DNA of 64,000 nt. Source: Capillidium heterosporum. Taxonomy: Eukaryota > Entomophthoromycota > Entomophthoromycetes > Entomophthorales > Capillidiaceae. Of this stretch, positions 23,587-34,992 are shown piece by piece. Below the pieces are notes generated by a model. That model had not been told where the DNA came from. It made no database searches and saw only the letters and a list, made by a program, of their open reading frames with translations. Every line of letters starts with the position of its first letter. The stretch's first letter is position 1. The stretch covers positions 124,001 to 188,000 of the forward strand of contig WBMQ01000008.1 in assembly GCA_016630905.1 (NCBI GenBank). The letters are read 5' to 3'. Made by a program: the position numbers and the translations under genes.

Positions 23587-24654
23587 ATGTATAGGACCCA
23601 GCCACTTATGCCAATTGCAGATTTAAAGAAGGATAGCAAAATTATAGACGAGATGGATGATCTTATCGACTTGGAAATTGAAGAGCTTAACCAGCTGAAA
23701 CCCTTTGCATTGACGCTGAACCAAGGCTGTAAATTTGACAGCCACTCCCTCTTCCGCTTACAGCAGGTCAAGTCACTTTCAGTAATCTGTTTAGGTAATA
23801 GGTTTTCACTTGCAGACGTAATCAGTCCTGGCCTAGTGAAGCTGGCCCTAGTTTTCGACTGCTTCTTAATAAGCTACCTCATACCGATCAAAACCAACTT
23901 TCCCAGCCTCAAAAGTCTGAAGCTAATGGCGTGCCGCGCCCAACTTTGCGAAACCAAGCTACCTATATTTGACAGCCTAGTTGAGCTTATAGTTCACTTT
24001 GACAAAGATATACATCCTATGCTGAGGTATTATTTCTTTGACCCTACTTGTTGGCCTCGCCTTAGACGGTACCAATCCAACTTGGATAGCTCTAAAAAGA
24101 AATACTTCAGTAGGAGCTGGAAGAGCCTGGAATGCCTTTATATACCCTTCCAATTTATAGCCAGCCCGGTTGAACTGTCCGGGTTAACAAACTTGACTGA
24201 TTTAACCCTCCCTCTTTTGGGTAGCAACAAGTCCACTTCCATCCCAATAGTATTTGAAGCTTTGATCAAGCTTAAAAGGTTGCACCTCCTTGGTAAATTT
24301 TTATCTGACGATTTCATAAATATTTCACCTCCTTCATCTCTCAAAATATTTGGAGTGAGCGAACTCAGCGACTTTACTACCGTCTTCTTGAACTTCGTAA
24401 CGAGGCTGTATCTGTGCAGAATCATCAATATTCGCTGCCATAAAAGTTTAAAGAAGGTGCATATGCCAACCAAACCAACCATAAAAGTTGAGTTCCCGTT
24501 TCTAGATGACATAAACTTCGAAAACTGTCCAAGTGGGTTTAAGAAATGGGTTGTGGATCAGGCATATATATTCAGCTGCCAGCAGAGATTGTACTTTGTT
24601 GGGCATTCTAAACCGAGCCAAACCGCTAATGATGATGGATGCACTTTGATGTAA
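23587..24654 (+). CDS. Leucine-rich-repeat protein, possibly missing its F-box front
   Basis: Open for 355 aa from an ATG. Repeats with LRR spacing run through the protein. Examples are VKSLSVICL, LVKLALVFD, LKSLKLMAC, LVELIVHF, WPRLRRY, LECLYIPF, LTNLTDLTLPL and LKRLHLLGKF. WPRLR and the repeat order link it to the F-box/LRR relics here. No F-box is present in the ORF. The 200 bases upstream read like family sequence with stops, so this may be a truncated but still open gene, or its true 5' exon is elsewhere. If functional, it would be a substrate-binding LRR protein. An unknown role is the safest reading. Confidence 0.6.
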   Translation: MYRTQPLMPIADLKKDSKIIDEMDDLIDLEIEELNQLKPFALTLNQGCKFDSHSLFRLQQVKSLSVICLGNRFSLADVISPGLVKLALVFDCFLISYLIPIKTNFPSLKSLKLMACRAQLCETKLPIFDSLVELIVHFDKDIHPMLRYYFFDPTCWPRLRRYQSNLDSSKKKYFSRSWKSLECLYIPFQFIASPVELSGLTNLTDLTLPLLGSNKSTSIPIVFEALIKLKRLHLLGKFLSDDFINISPPSSLKIFGVSELSDFTTVFLNFVTRLYLCRIINIRCHKSLKKVHMPTKPTIKVEFPFLDDINFENCPSGFKKWVVDQAYIFSCQQRLYFVGHSKPSQTANDDGCTLM

Positions 24655-26060
24655 ATAGTTTTTTAATACTTTGGTCATCGACGCTTCAAGCTTTAATAAT
24701 AATTGCAGTAGACAAAATGGTACTCCTATTTACATCGTCCCAATTTGCTTTACAATTAGTTTCCTAAGATAAATAAATGCCATATTTCAAATAGGCTTTC
24801 TAAAAGGCCACACTTTGGAAACCTTTATAGCTTTTTGTGTCCTTGAGAACTGAAATCCAAATGGTCTGACAACAAAGCCTTAAAGGAAACAGGTAATAGT
24901 AGGGTTCGGCAATATTTTCAATGTTAGCCATCAACAACTAACCTAAAAAATACACTATATGAAAAATTAACCTACTGTATAAGCTAAATAGATTATTAGG
25001 GCAACAGGCATGAAATTCAACTAGTTCAGGTAGAACATAGTGAGCAGAGGGACGGTGGCTACCATATTCCAGCCTCAAAAATTTGGTTGTTGAAAATGAG
25101 TAGTTTAATACGTTATAAGAGAAAATCCAGGATATCGGAAGACAATTACCCTACCTACCTTTTGATCAACATGTCATTATCAATTTGAGAACCGATATTG
25201 GAAGTACCCCTACCGAAAGTGCAGTAACCAAAATTATAAAGTAGATGTAGGCTTAGGTTATCAAAATTGAATGGTAAGGCCTGCCTCCAAAATCCACTGA
25301 AAAAGCTTAGATCCAGAGTTTATACCTCATTTTGCTTTATAAACTTAGAAAGTGCCTGTTATATGTAGGATTAGGCTTTCCTTTCCAGTAGATAAATGAA
25401 AGAATATGAAATCTAGATAGCTAGTATCTACCTATCTTTAAATTTATGATATACTTGAACCTTCATTTTGAAAGGAAAATATATAGTTGATAGGCTTGTT
25501 TTAAGTTGAAGTGCTTATTCAAAGTTAAAAACAGCGAGTATGTTCTACAATAATACAATCTTTTTCCCTTAGATTGGTTTACAAGGTGAACGTAAAGCTG
25601 TAACATCCACTCTATCAGTATATGTTTTATTAGCTTTTGGAAATTCAGTTGCGAATTTTACTGCTAATTTCTTTCTTATCAATTCAATTTCTATGTGCCA
25701 TTAGGATGTTAGTTTAAGGTTTTATGATATTAATTTGCCGATTGCAGGTATATACTTTTTAATACGTAATTACTATTAACTTTCTATATTTGTAGCCAAC
25801 AAATTTCAGTTAAAAGTTTGAATTTGGAGAAAACTAGGTAATAATTTGCTAGTTACTATCACCATCCAACTGCTAATACAAAATGCAGATAAAGTTATGG
25901 TTGCTAAAAGATAATGGATTTTGTATCTACAAAATTGTCACCAACAGCTGTAAAAGTCTTTATGGCAGTTGACAAAGGTATATTTCTATTGAAGCCATAA
26001 TAGCATCGCTATCGTCACCTAAAAGGTAGTTGGAGTAAAGAAGAGAAATAGCGAGGGTAA
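24655..26060. other. Gene-free spacer
   Basis: AT-rich, no recognisable gene, RNA or repeat. Confidence 0.3.
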
Positions 26061-26093
26061 AGTGGAGTAGATTCTTTATATATAATTAAAGAC

Positions 26094-26521
26094 ATGGCAC
26101 CGAGTCTACAAAGCAATATTATCAAAAAGAACAGCTTTAACTGCATACAAGCCACCCTTCCCTTTTCAAAGTTTGGATACAGAATCCAGTCTAAAAGCTA
26201 TTGAAACGGCTAAAGGTGGGTTGCCATATCTATATATCGGTTAAGCCCAAAGGGAATTTTAATTCCATATATCGAAATATCATTGACTGAAATTCAAATG
26301 TATAGGTAGGTATAAAAATAGAATACATGATAATTGAAGTTAGTAAGTAATTTGTTTAACATGTGGTATTAGATGGGTGTACATATACCCCGCTTCATGA
26401 ATATTGAAGAGGTGCGCATCGAGGATAAAGCTATTTTGGAAGGGTTCTGGAATTGCATTCAAGTTATCGAAATAAAATTCGAAGATGTAAAAGTACAAGA
26501 TGGTAATAGCAGTAGCAGTTG
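26094..26521 (+). other. Candidate small spliced gene
   Basis: A TATA-like run near 26076-26084 precedes an ATG at 26094 that opens a short frame (MAPSLQSNIIKKNSFN). Downstream, after a typical AG acceptor at about 26371, a 49-codon frame from 26372 (MGVHIPRFMNIEEVRIEDKA) runs to a stop at 26521 and reads like an LRR tail. I could not find a splice path joining the two cleanly, so this may be a relic. Confidence 0.25.
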
Positions 26522-26738
26522 ATATAAATTGATGCTGAGAAGGTATCTAAGTTAGTAGTAATTGGAATATGTATATCGATAAGCACACAGTATTAAAAAA
26601 CTAAAGAATTTTATAAGTATATATAGCAACGTAGCAAAAGAGGGGAAAGGTGGAATGTAAAGGGGGAGTTGAGGTTTGAAGAGTAGCTAAAACTACTAAA
26701 GCTGCATAGATATATCTAGTTAGATTTCGACAAAAATA

Positions 26739-27260
26739 CTACTCCGAAGCCCTAAAGCAAACCCTTGACTCCAAATATCTAAAGAACCCAATCGAATGCA
26801 AAGCTACCAATAGCCAAGTTACCAAAGAATACACAGGGAACGAAAAGTAGATGCAGCTGTAAAATAGGTTTAAGCTGTCTAGTTTCACGAAATCCAAACT
26901 ATGATCCAAAATGACTAGCCACAAAAAAAACATAACTAGTGAAAATAATCCCCACTCCAAAGGCGAATCTATCAAAGTACGCATCAGCTTGGGCAAGCGG
27001 GAATAAGTTGGTAAAGTTTCGACTAGGAGGAGGGAAATGGCGAAGACGAGTAGCGTCAACTTGAGGAGGATACTGCCTTGTACTTGGACGTTCTCACTGA
27101 GTATAGTGATTGGGAGTTGGGAAGTTGATGATGGTGGTAAGCTGAAGTTTTTGAGATTGGTTATAAGGAGATAATAACTACCAGCAACTATAGCATGACT
27201 GGAATGTAAGATTGAAGAACTTACGGTTGGGTAGGTCGTGAAATAGGCTATTGGATTCAT
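26739..27260 (-). CDS. Small multi-pass membrane protein of unknown family
   Basis: Single exon, 173 aa, ATG at 27260. Four hydrophobic stretches are seen: about residues 22-36, 63-81 (LLKLTLLVFAISLLLVETL), 102-118 (WGLFSLVMFFLWLVIL) and 128-157. A TATAAATA-like element lies about 140 bases upstream on the minus strand (about 27398-27405). The ordered helices and correct start support a real gene. No motif identifies the family. Confidence 0.6.
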   Translation of the reverse strand: MNPIAYFTTYPTVSSSILHSSHAIVAGSYYLLITNLKNFSLPPSSTSQLPITILSENVQVQGSILLKLTLLVFAISLLLVETLPTYSRLPKLMRTLIDSPLEWGLFSLVMFFLWLVILDHSLDFVKLDSLNLFYSCIYFSFPVYSLVTWLLVALHSIGFFRYLESRVCFRASE

Positions 27261-29339
27261 GTTGATCTATTTTCGATTACTTCTTTTGTCGGTACGGTGA
27301 AAACTCTTATGGTAAAGACGCTTTACTTAATTTTCAAATCTAATCTACTTCTACTTCTTTTCAATGATAAAAGCTGAAAAGTAGTAGTCAGGGTTCTATT
27401 TATACAAATTTCGAAATTTTTGTCGTTGGTTTGCTGATCGAAATTGTTAAGTTGGTGATCCACGCCCACTTTGTATTGAAATTGGATTTGACTAAAATTG
27501 TAGGTTGGTGAAAATCAATTTGATTTTAGTGTTGGCGATCTTTGTTTTCAAGTTGTGATTTGGTTTTATAAGTTGATAAGCAGTATTGTCTACTTTATAT
27601 AGGCTGCTAAATTCTTTGGCAAAACTATATCAATCGAAAGCATAACCACTTTATTGTTCACCCATCCTTACATAATATATATAGGTAGAGTTGGGTATTG
27701 GGATCAAGGTATCCAATTCTTCGATCATAGCCACAACTCAAATTCTTCAAATACCTCGCAACTTACCGATGGATCCAATAGCTAATTTCCTGTTATGAAG
27801 ATAATTGGTGAAGCCAAAAGGGTAAATCTGGAATAAAGTAAACAGTAGAAATCTTTACTCGCTTTTGCAATCGAAGCTTTTCAATACAAATTTCGATCCC
27901 AACTACCTTCTTGCTTTGACGTTAGGCCAAGTTTAAGGACTTTGCCACCAATGTAAAACCTATATAGATCCATTCGATCGTAAATTTTTTATTATCTATA
28001 TTAAATTTACGATCGGTGTTGCAAAATAGGATTGCATCTTTAAATTTTGGTTAACTTGAATTACGATGAGTTAGCTGGTTTGGGTATAATCCTTTCATTT
28101 CAGAAATCGTAATTTAGGAAGCGTGCTGTTGGTAATTCTAATGTATGTGCTACATTTATAGGAGCTTTGGTTTAGGTTTCTAGTGGTAGAGATCAGCATC
28201 CAAACGTTTCATAGGATATGGGCAGTCAAGTAAGACTTAGTTAGTTCGGTAGACTACTCTTCTAAGTATAAGATGGGGTGGGAATCGTACTTTGGTTTTA
28301 GTTTACCAACGAATTTCATATTAGTCTGCAAAACCAATCCTCCTACCTGTACTTTTGATCAAATATATGTCCTATTTTTGGATTCTACGTATAGTGTCGA
28401 TACTTATTTTGAAAATTAGAATAGGCACACAAAAAGCCAAATTGACTTTTGACTTTTGGAGTTCAAATGAAAAATCTTCAACTTCCAAATTTCTCGACTC
28501 CAAATTTGACTTCAGTTGCACAAATTGGGGAAAGGAAAGTACTTTTTATAACTTTGCTTGAAACATTTAATAGATTGCGTTGTGCACGTATTAGATATGA
28601 AGGTTGACACAATTATACATTCGAAATTAATACATTCTTAGTTTAGCATAAGTAGTAATATTCAGCCTCCATTCAATATAGTTAATACGTTTAAATTGTA
28701 CTTATAATAAAGTTTTCTATATAGCATTTTTACTATAAATATAGTGCTTTAGATTAGGATACTCCAACTAAAAATTGACAGCTTGCTGTTCTCTTATCTA
28801 AACTGATAATATATAAAAGCTTCATAGCTTATCAACTTCATTTGCACTTTATTGTAGTATAAACTACTTTATTTCTATTTTTAAAATTTTGAATTAAAGT
28901 GTAATGGCAAACGTTCCACTGCTTAATGAATTCTAGTTAGGACATAGTAGCTTTTATGTATACTATTCTGTTGGCCATTAATATTTTTAACATGGTATAA
29001 TAGGCTGAATTTGTAGCTTTAGCATACTTATCATGTTATTAGTTGATGGCTAACATTAATAAAAGGCAACCTAATCTTATCCGTTTAAGAGTTTATTGTC
29101 AAATTTGTCGAACTTTAGCTTACAGAAATATAGAAATGATGTAGTCTCATCTAAATAGTGTACTTTAAATGGTATGTCTGATATACAATACCGGTCTATA
29201 TTATAAAGACGATTATAAAGCAAATATAGATGATACAAATAAAATACTTTTTGTTTACTATAGACTTTTAAATTTGAAGTATAAGTGGTTATGATATCTG
29301 AAAATATGTACATCAAAGCATATTTCTGGCCATTAGGAG
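27261..29339. other. Long gene-free spacer with a perfect hairpin
   Basis: Two kilobases without a supported gene. The 68-codon ORF at 28355-28561 has no domain. The one structured element is the hairpin at 27975-28015. Confidence 0.35.
27975..28015. repeat. Perfect 13-bp inverted repeat with 15-base loop
   Basis: CGATCGTAAATTT (27975-27987) is followed by a 15-base AT-rich loop and AAATTTACGATCG (28003-28015). The arms are exact reverse complements. It could fold as a hairpin in DNA or RNA. No U-tract terminator or gene end is close. Confidence 0.8.
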
Positions 29340-30300
29340 GGTGACTTGATTTAATAGTTTGATGATCGGGATCGGTCGAACTTTGTTCACCGTTTAGAAG
29401 TGGTGCTCATCCATGGATTCGTTCCCTAAATCTAATCGGATAATATTTATGTATAAATTCCGCAAGTATTTGAACTTCTTTTTAATGACTGATTCAGATG
29501 GAAGGTCCAAATCTGTTACATTGAAAGTACATTCAATGTAGATACGATTGCACTACTTCAACTTCATCAAGAAATATTGAAAGCCAGGCCATAAGGTCGA
29601 TCAGTTTAAAAATATCGAAACTTGTAAACAGGGGAAATGAGGTATGAAGTGATTATAAAGACTTAATTACTTAAGCTTAACTAGAGTTCCAAAAAACACT
29701 AATATTGAAGTGGATATATCGCTACAAACAAGGTTAGGTATCAAATTCGTCAAGTTCAATACTATGTATTTCAATAAGATTCCTTATAGATACATATATA
29801 AAATTAAAGCACTCCAAGCAGCATCACTTACAAAAGTACTGCCTCTTAGAATCGTTTAGATTAATGTGATGCTGTTCAAGTTTGGGCTAAAATTTGTGAT
29901 CAAAGAGATAGTCTAATACCTCAAATTTGTTATAACTCTCAAACTCAAAAGCAAGCTCAATGATATTGTCGAATATTGGTGTAACATCCCTTTAGATTCA
30001 TAGTTTTGAAGTTGAGGAAATTGGCAAATACTGTATAGAATATATATATTAAAATGCAGGTTTAAATAGACTAGGTTGAGGCCAATTAAGTCTGCAAGGG
30101 AGAAGTTGTCATTTATATAGGCCATTGAAAGTACCTTGAGGCGTTATAGTTGGAAGAAGAGATGAGAGTCAAACTTAAAGTTCAAATTCAATGTTAAGCT
30201 ACATACATCTAGCTCACTAGAACTTTCAAAATCGGATTTGAAAAGATGGTTTATATGGAATACCACCTGACTGTCCCTTTTTAAATCTTCCATTGTCATC
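29340..30300 (-). pseudogene. LRR relic, minus strand, related to the LRR gene at 23587
   Basis: The frame at 29913-30125 reads NFSLADLIGLNLVYLNLHFN. It matches the segment RFSLADVISPGLVKLALVF of the 355-aa LRR protein, followed by a similar repeat. Stops break it on both sides. It lies 6 kb from its relative and on the opposite strand. Its outer limits are approximate. Confidence 0.5.
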
Positions 30301-30596
30301 AATAAGAAGGCTATACAAATTCTTTAACTTTTAAAAGTTAGTTTTAGTCCTCGGATTGTAGCAAAAGTTGAATAATTGGAAGTCGAAGGTATAAAACCAA
30401 AAATGTATAGGATATGAATCTATTTATATATGCACTTACGATTACAAAGGTTGTGAATAAGCTTTTTGAAGTTTATTCAACTATAAAAAATATCATCCTG
30501 ATATGCTAATTAAAACAAAAGTTTGTCCAACCACATCCCTACAAAATAGGACAAACTTATCCTCCTCTAAAGTGTATCTATAAATCCCAAGACTTT

Positions 30597-31325
30597 TATT
30601 TTTAGTTAACTTGTAGCTTTATAGTTAGAAAATCTTTTGTAAATGATAACTTTTTGAAATATATATTTAATTAGTCCATGGTAAAGTAAATTTAAATATA
30701 CATCCATTGAAGTTGTAGCAATTTATCAATAAAAGTTATAAATAGTTGTTGGTATACATTTTGACATAGTTGCAAGTCAAGTAAATGAACCGGCATCCAG
30801 CTGGTATGTATGCTAGTAAGCTGCACTTGAAAAATACATTTACAATCTGCATATGCTTTAGCTATAAAGGAAATAGCTTTAGAAATTACGTAGCTTCTAA
30901 AATAGCCAGGATGGATAAACTTTTGAACACAAAACTCAAAGGTGCCAAGATATGGAATATGCTTAACTGAGGTTATTCACTGGCCCAATGGATTTAGACA
31001 AGTTGGACAAGCTTCATCAACCCACAACTTTTGCCATTCTTCAAAACAGGCCATAAGAGCAGCTTTAGAAGTGATTGGGATTCAATCTTTGTAACGACGA
31101 CGGACAACTTACCGACAATAGTTTTACTAGAACTACTCACATCCTTGCACCAGAGAAGGTCGATCTACTAGTACTCGATAAAAGCTTTCAAGCAATATTC
31201 ACAACTAACCTACCAAGATGCAATCTATAATGCCTATTTCCTTGAAAAGCTTGTTATATTTAGTATGAAAGCATTTGAACAGTTATTTGTATATCAAAAT
31301 ATGTGAGAAATTGTGCACATGTAAA
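30597..31325. repeat. Inverted repeat, right arm (0.73 kb)
   Basis: Partner of 21353-22083 with 8.5 kb between the arms. It carries a 61-codon ORF (30785-30970) and the upstream region plus first 225 bases of relic 4. The match to the left arm stops at 31325, inside the F-box/LRR frame. Both sides continue as different members of the same family. Confidence 0.9.
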
Positions 31326-32425
31326 GTGGTCAAAAAGTTTATATTTGATGCATATAGATAAAGTTATTTCTGTTCGTAACTACACCATTCGAGGCTTTTA
31401 AGCAGCTTAGAAGGAATTTATACCAATAATTGAGATTTAACGATACCATAATTCAATCTAAATCTGATAATCCCGACAACTTTGTAATCAAGCTTAAAAT
31501 TTATACCTGCTTAAAAATATAAACTCGAACTTAACTCCATGTCATAGATAAGCAATCTCATCTAGTATAAGTGAAATTGGCTCAACGTGCTGAGATCTTT
31601 GAAGCTACATGTAAATACGATATTCGGTGATAATTAATATTTTTCAAAAGTAATCTCAGCCTACAACAGCTAGAGCTTTGGCATCAAATATTCAAAAAAA
31701 GAAATAGAAATCTCCAATTTAGTTTGTAAAAACATATCAAATTTTCGTCAATTGAAGTTCAAAACGAAACTATTCATTAATAGCAGTGAGCTTCAAGAGT
31801 TTTCAACTTACAAGATTGTCTAACCTGCATATTACACTTAATAGAGAAATCGACAACGAAGCTATAAGATATTTAACCAACAGTACCTACTGGCCAAGGA
31901 TCGATACTTTCTACTTAAACTTAAACTGTCAACCTTTTGTTCTAATTGAGAGCTGAAACCAGTTGGAAAGCTTTACATTATATACTTCGCTCTACCTGGG
32001 TCCAAATCAACACCTCAATCTAATATAGCTTCGGAAACTCGATCTGTGAAGTACTACTCGAAACGATGACAGCTTTCTAAAGAGCTTGTTGATGAAGCTA
32101 ATCAGCTTGAAGCACCTGTAGTTCAATGTATACCTCTGCGCACACCGCTTTGGCTTCCATCCTTCAATTCAACTGTACGAGTTACGCCTAACTGATTTAT
32201 TCAATATTTCTTCACCTTTGATGAAAACTTTAAAGTTGGTGAAAATAATCTTACCTCGGCCTTGGGAATTACTATCAGCTACGACAGTTTGCTTCTAGTT
32301 CGGCTATGCAGGACCCAAGCCTACTAGAAGAATGGTTTATTAAAGGATGTAAGAAGCTCAAGCAGGTTTATAAGATATATAAAAACCTCCAAGAGGAAGC
32401 TAAGAACTTGAAGACTAGCCATGTT
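31100..32425 (+). pseudogene. F-box/LRR relic 4
   Basis: Begins TDNLPTIVLLELL with the ATG changed to ACG. An F-box continues (YQDAIYNA), then LRR pieces such as AIRYLTNSTYWPRIDTFYLN and a tail with LLEEWFIKGCKKLKQVYK. It has numerous stops and frame changes. The order is the same as in relics 1 and 2. Confidence 0.68.
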
Positions 32426-33442
32426 TAACTTTAATTTCGATATATATCTTAAGTATTTTGAAATCCGTAAAACTTTCTAGCTTTTTATCAATTTAACTGC
32501 ACTTGGTATTTTGTTTATTTAAATCACCATTTATATATATACTCAAACTACCAACGCCTATTTTAAACTACTGCTTACATTTACTCTGATTGATCAATAC
32601 TATTTTTGACAAGGAGACAATCTAAATTTTAAAGCTTACGATGTAGGTCGAGGAATCATATTTTTGAAGGGCAACAACCTATTATATAAATCGACTGCTT
32701 TCGTTCAATTTTACTTGAAGGGAATATAGAAAAACACATAATAAAGTCAGCTTAATCTGGATACAAGCGCTACAAATACTAAAGTTAGGTATAAAGAAGG
32801 CCAAATATTTATCACCATCTTATCGATTCAATCCCATGTTACCATTAGCTTATAAGTTTGAGCTCTACTCGAAAACTCCACAGCCTGAGTTGAGTAAATA
32901 GCCCTTGACAGATGATTTTTAACTTATACCTTAACACCGATTTTATACAAAGTATCCAATTTCAACATTACTTTTAACAAAAGCCACTATTTAAGAGACT
33001 GGGTTTGATAGAGCTGAAGTTACCTCTAACATAGATCTGAAGCCTTCTATTCTCACCGATGCTTACTTAATATTATACTTATCTAGGCATATTAAATTAG
33101 TTATCAAAGCTACTTTTAAAAGAGTACCCCTAGGTTATACAGTATCCTGCATACTAAAATTGTATTTATAATTTCAAGATATATTTTTGATTATCGGCAA
33201 ACTCACATCTTCGATTCGAGTCCAAACTCTATGTAATAATGAAATATTAAGTTTGAATGAAAATCACTTTCCACTTTTCAATTTAGAAAGTCTATTAATA
33301 TTACTGAAAAATAAAGTTCTAGTATTTTGTATTTATGGTATAAATCTAACTTAGCTACATCCAATAGCTTTACATATAGCAGACTTTGGAAAATACAGAA
33401 TCAATTCTTAAAGCGACTTATACTCCAATTACCCCAGTGAAG
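32426..33442. other. Gene-free spacer between two relics
   Basis: AT-rich, no gene recognised. Confidence 0.3.
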
Positions 33443-34640
33443 ATGGATATCTTGCTACTAACGACTATGGTCAAGTTACTCAGCTTACTAGATGTTAGAG
33501 ACAAATTAACCATGGCTTTACTCAACCACAGTTTCTAAACCGCTATAGGTTCCCTAATCTATCGCAATCTTATATACATGGCTGCCTTGAGTAAAAACAA
33601 AATTCTGATAGAATCTAAACAAAACTAACAATAAACTACTGAAAATGTATGTAAGCAATGGAGTAGAAGTGTGATATCCTGAGAGTCTTTTTACTAGCGT
33701 GTATAGAATATAGATTGAAGCATGCCTTCGATATTCAGGATAAAAGTAAGAGGTGGTAGGCGTTCAAATTCGCTATTAACGAATGCAATAGGACCATGCT
33801 GAAAACTAGAAGTATTAATCCCGACAACTTTATAGAATAATTTGAGAGCTATCACAGTTTAGCCGAAAATAGGGTTCAAAATCTCAACTACAAACTAGCT
33901 AGCTCAGCTCATCCAGCACGGTGGTAGCAAACTCAACGATCTGAAGTATTTTGAATTAGATATCAATTTGGAAAATAAGGAATAGGATCTACTTTCGTCG
34001 TCCATTCGAGATGATGACAAGTAGGAAAACCACTTGCGGTTTCAAAAAGATCGGATGTGTTAGTTCAAATGTACACATTTGAATTGCCTCTGGATCAAAA
34101 CAAAAGTGATGAATTCCCCCCTTTTCTCCGTCGTCAACAGCAACTTTCCAAATCTCCTTTCCCTAAAACTTTGTTTACAATCGTCAGTGTAATAGAGAGC
34201 TATCAATACATACCAAAACAATCAACTTCTCTCTGCATTTAAAACCAAATATATGCTGAGGTTGTCAATTAGTTAGCTAATGGGCTTTACTGACCTAAAC
34301 TTTGTATCATCATTTTAAGTTGCCTTCCAGGATTAATAGCGCTAGTAGGGCGTTGAAATGCCTTATGGAAGACTTTATCGCCTCAGCTATTGTATTTTTC
34401 AATATTCAAACGGCACTTTGGCAGCTTATCATCAAGTTTTCGGATAAAGTTAGTTGCATGGAAAACATGAATTTGAACTGCTACTCGAAGTATACTTGAA
34501 TTTAATAACCTATTATACTTTAAAATGACCAGTACTCTTGATATATTTGAAGATTGTATTATAGGTGGGTGCAAAATTCAAGAGCCTTTACCATGTACGA
34601 TGAGAATGATAGGGCAGTTTGTTGGCACTTTTAGATAAGG
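33443..34640 (+). pseudogene. F-box/LRR relic 5
   Basis: Starts MDILLLTTMVKLLSLLDV, then KLTMALLNHSF, a stop, and a GSLIYRNLIY segment, the usual F-box succession. LRR-like phrases (LNDLKYFELDINLE) follow. It is broken many times. Its 3' end is set by an EDCIIGGCKIQEPLP-type tail and is approximate. Confidence 0.6.
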
Positions 34641-34992
34641 AGTGTTTAGGTTAAACGTATATATATGAATTTAGGCTTGTATATATACTTACTGCTTTTT
34701 ACGTCAATATCTCTCTCTTTAATACTACTCTCCTTTTGAATATGAACTGAGCACCATGTTTATTACATTAAATTTTAGAGTACAAATTCGACACATAACA
34801 TTTAGCTAATATATATAGCATATTGATTTATATACTTTTATGTTTTCAAATTGCTTTACTAAATACTGAAGCTACAAAAATACGGTACTTTAGTATCATA
34901 GTCTTTTGTAGCACAAAAATCAATTAATAAAAGCTTACATAAACATACATAAAAAGTTTAATATATAAAGCATCAAGTTAAAAATATAAGCA

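Noticed and set aside
27771-27800. Short frame MDPIANFLL opposite the membrane protein start MNPIAYF
   Set aside because: Nine codons only. The likeness is best explained by chance.
28355-28561. 68-codon ORF in the long spacer
   Set aside because: Short, no ATG context, no domain, no paralogue in the window.
21353-31325. An 8.5-10 kb DNA transposon with 0.73-kb terminal inverted repeats
   Set aside because: No target-site duplication at the outer ends, no transposase frame inside, and the arms carry F-box coding sequence that continues outside the repeat as diverged family members.
33195-33235. A tRNA T-loop-like GATTCGAGTCC
   Set aside because: The flanks do not pair as a T-arm, and no matching D-arm, anticodon arm or acceptor stem is visible.
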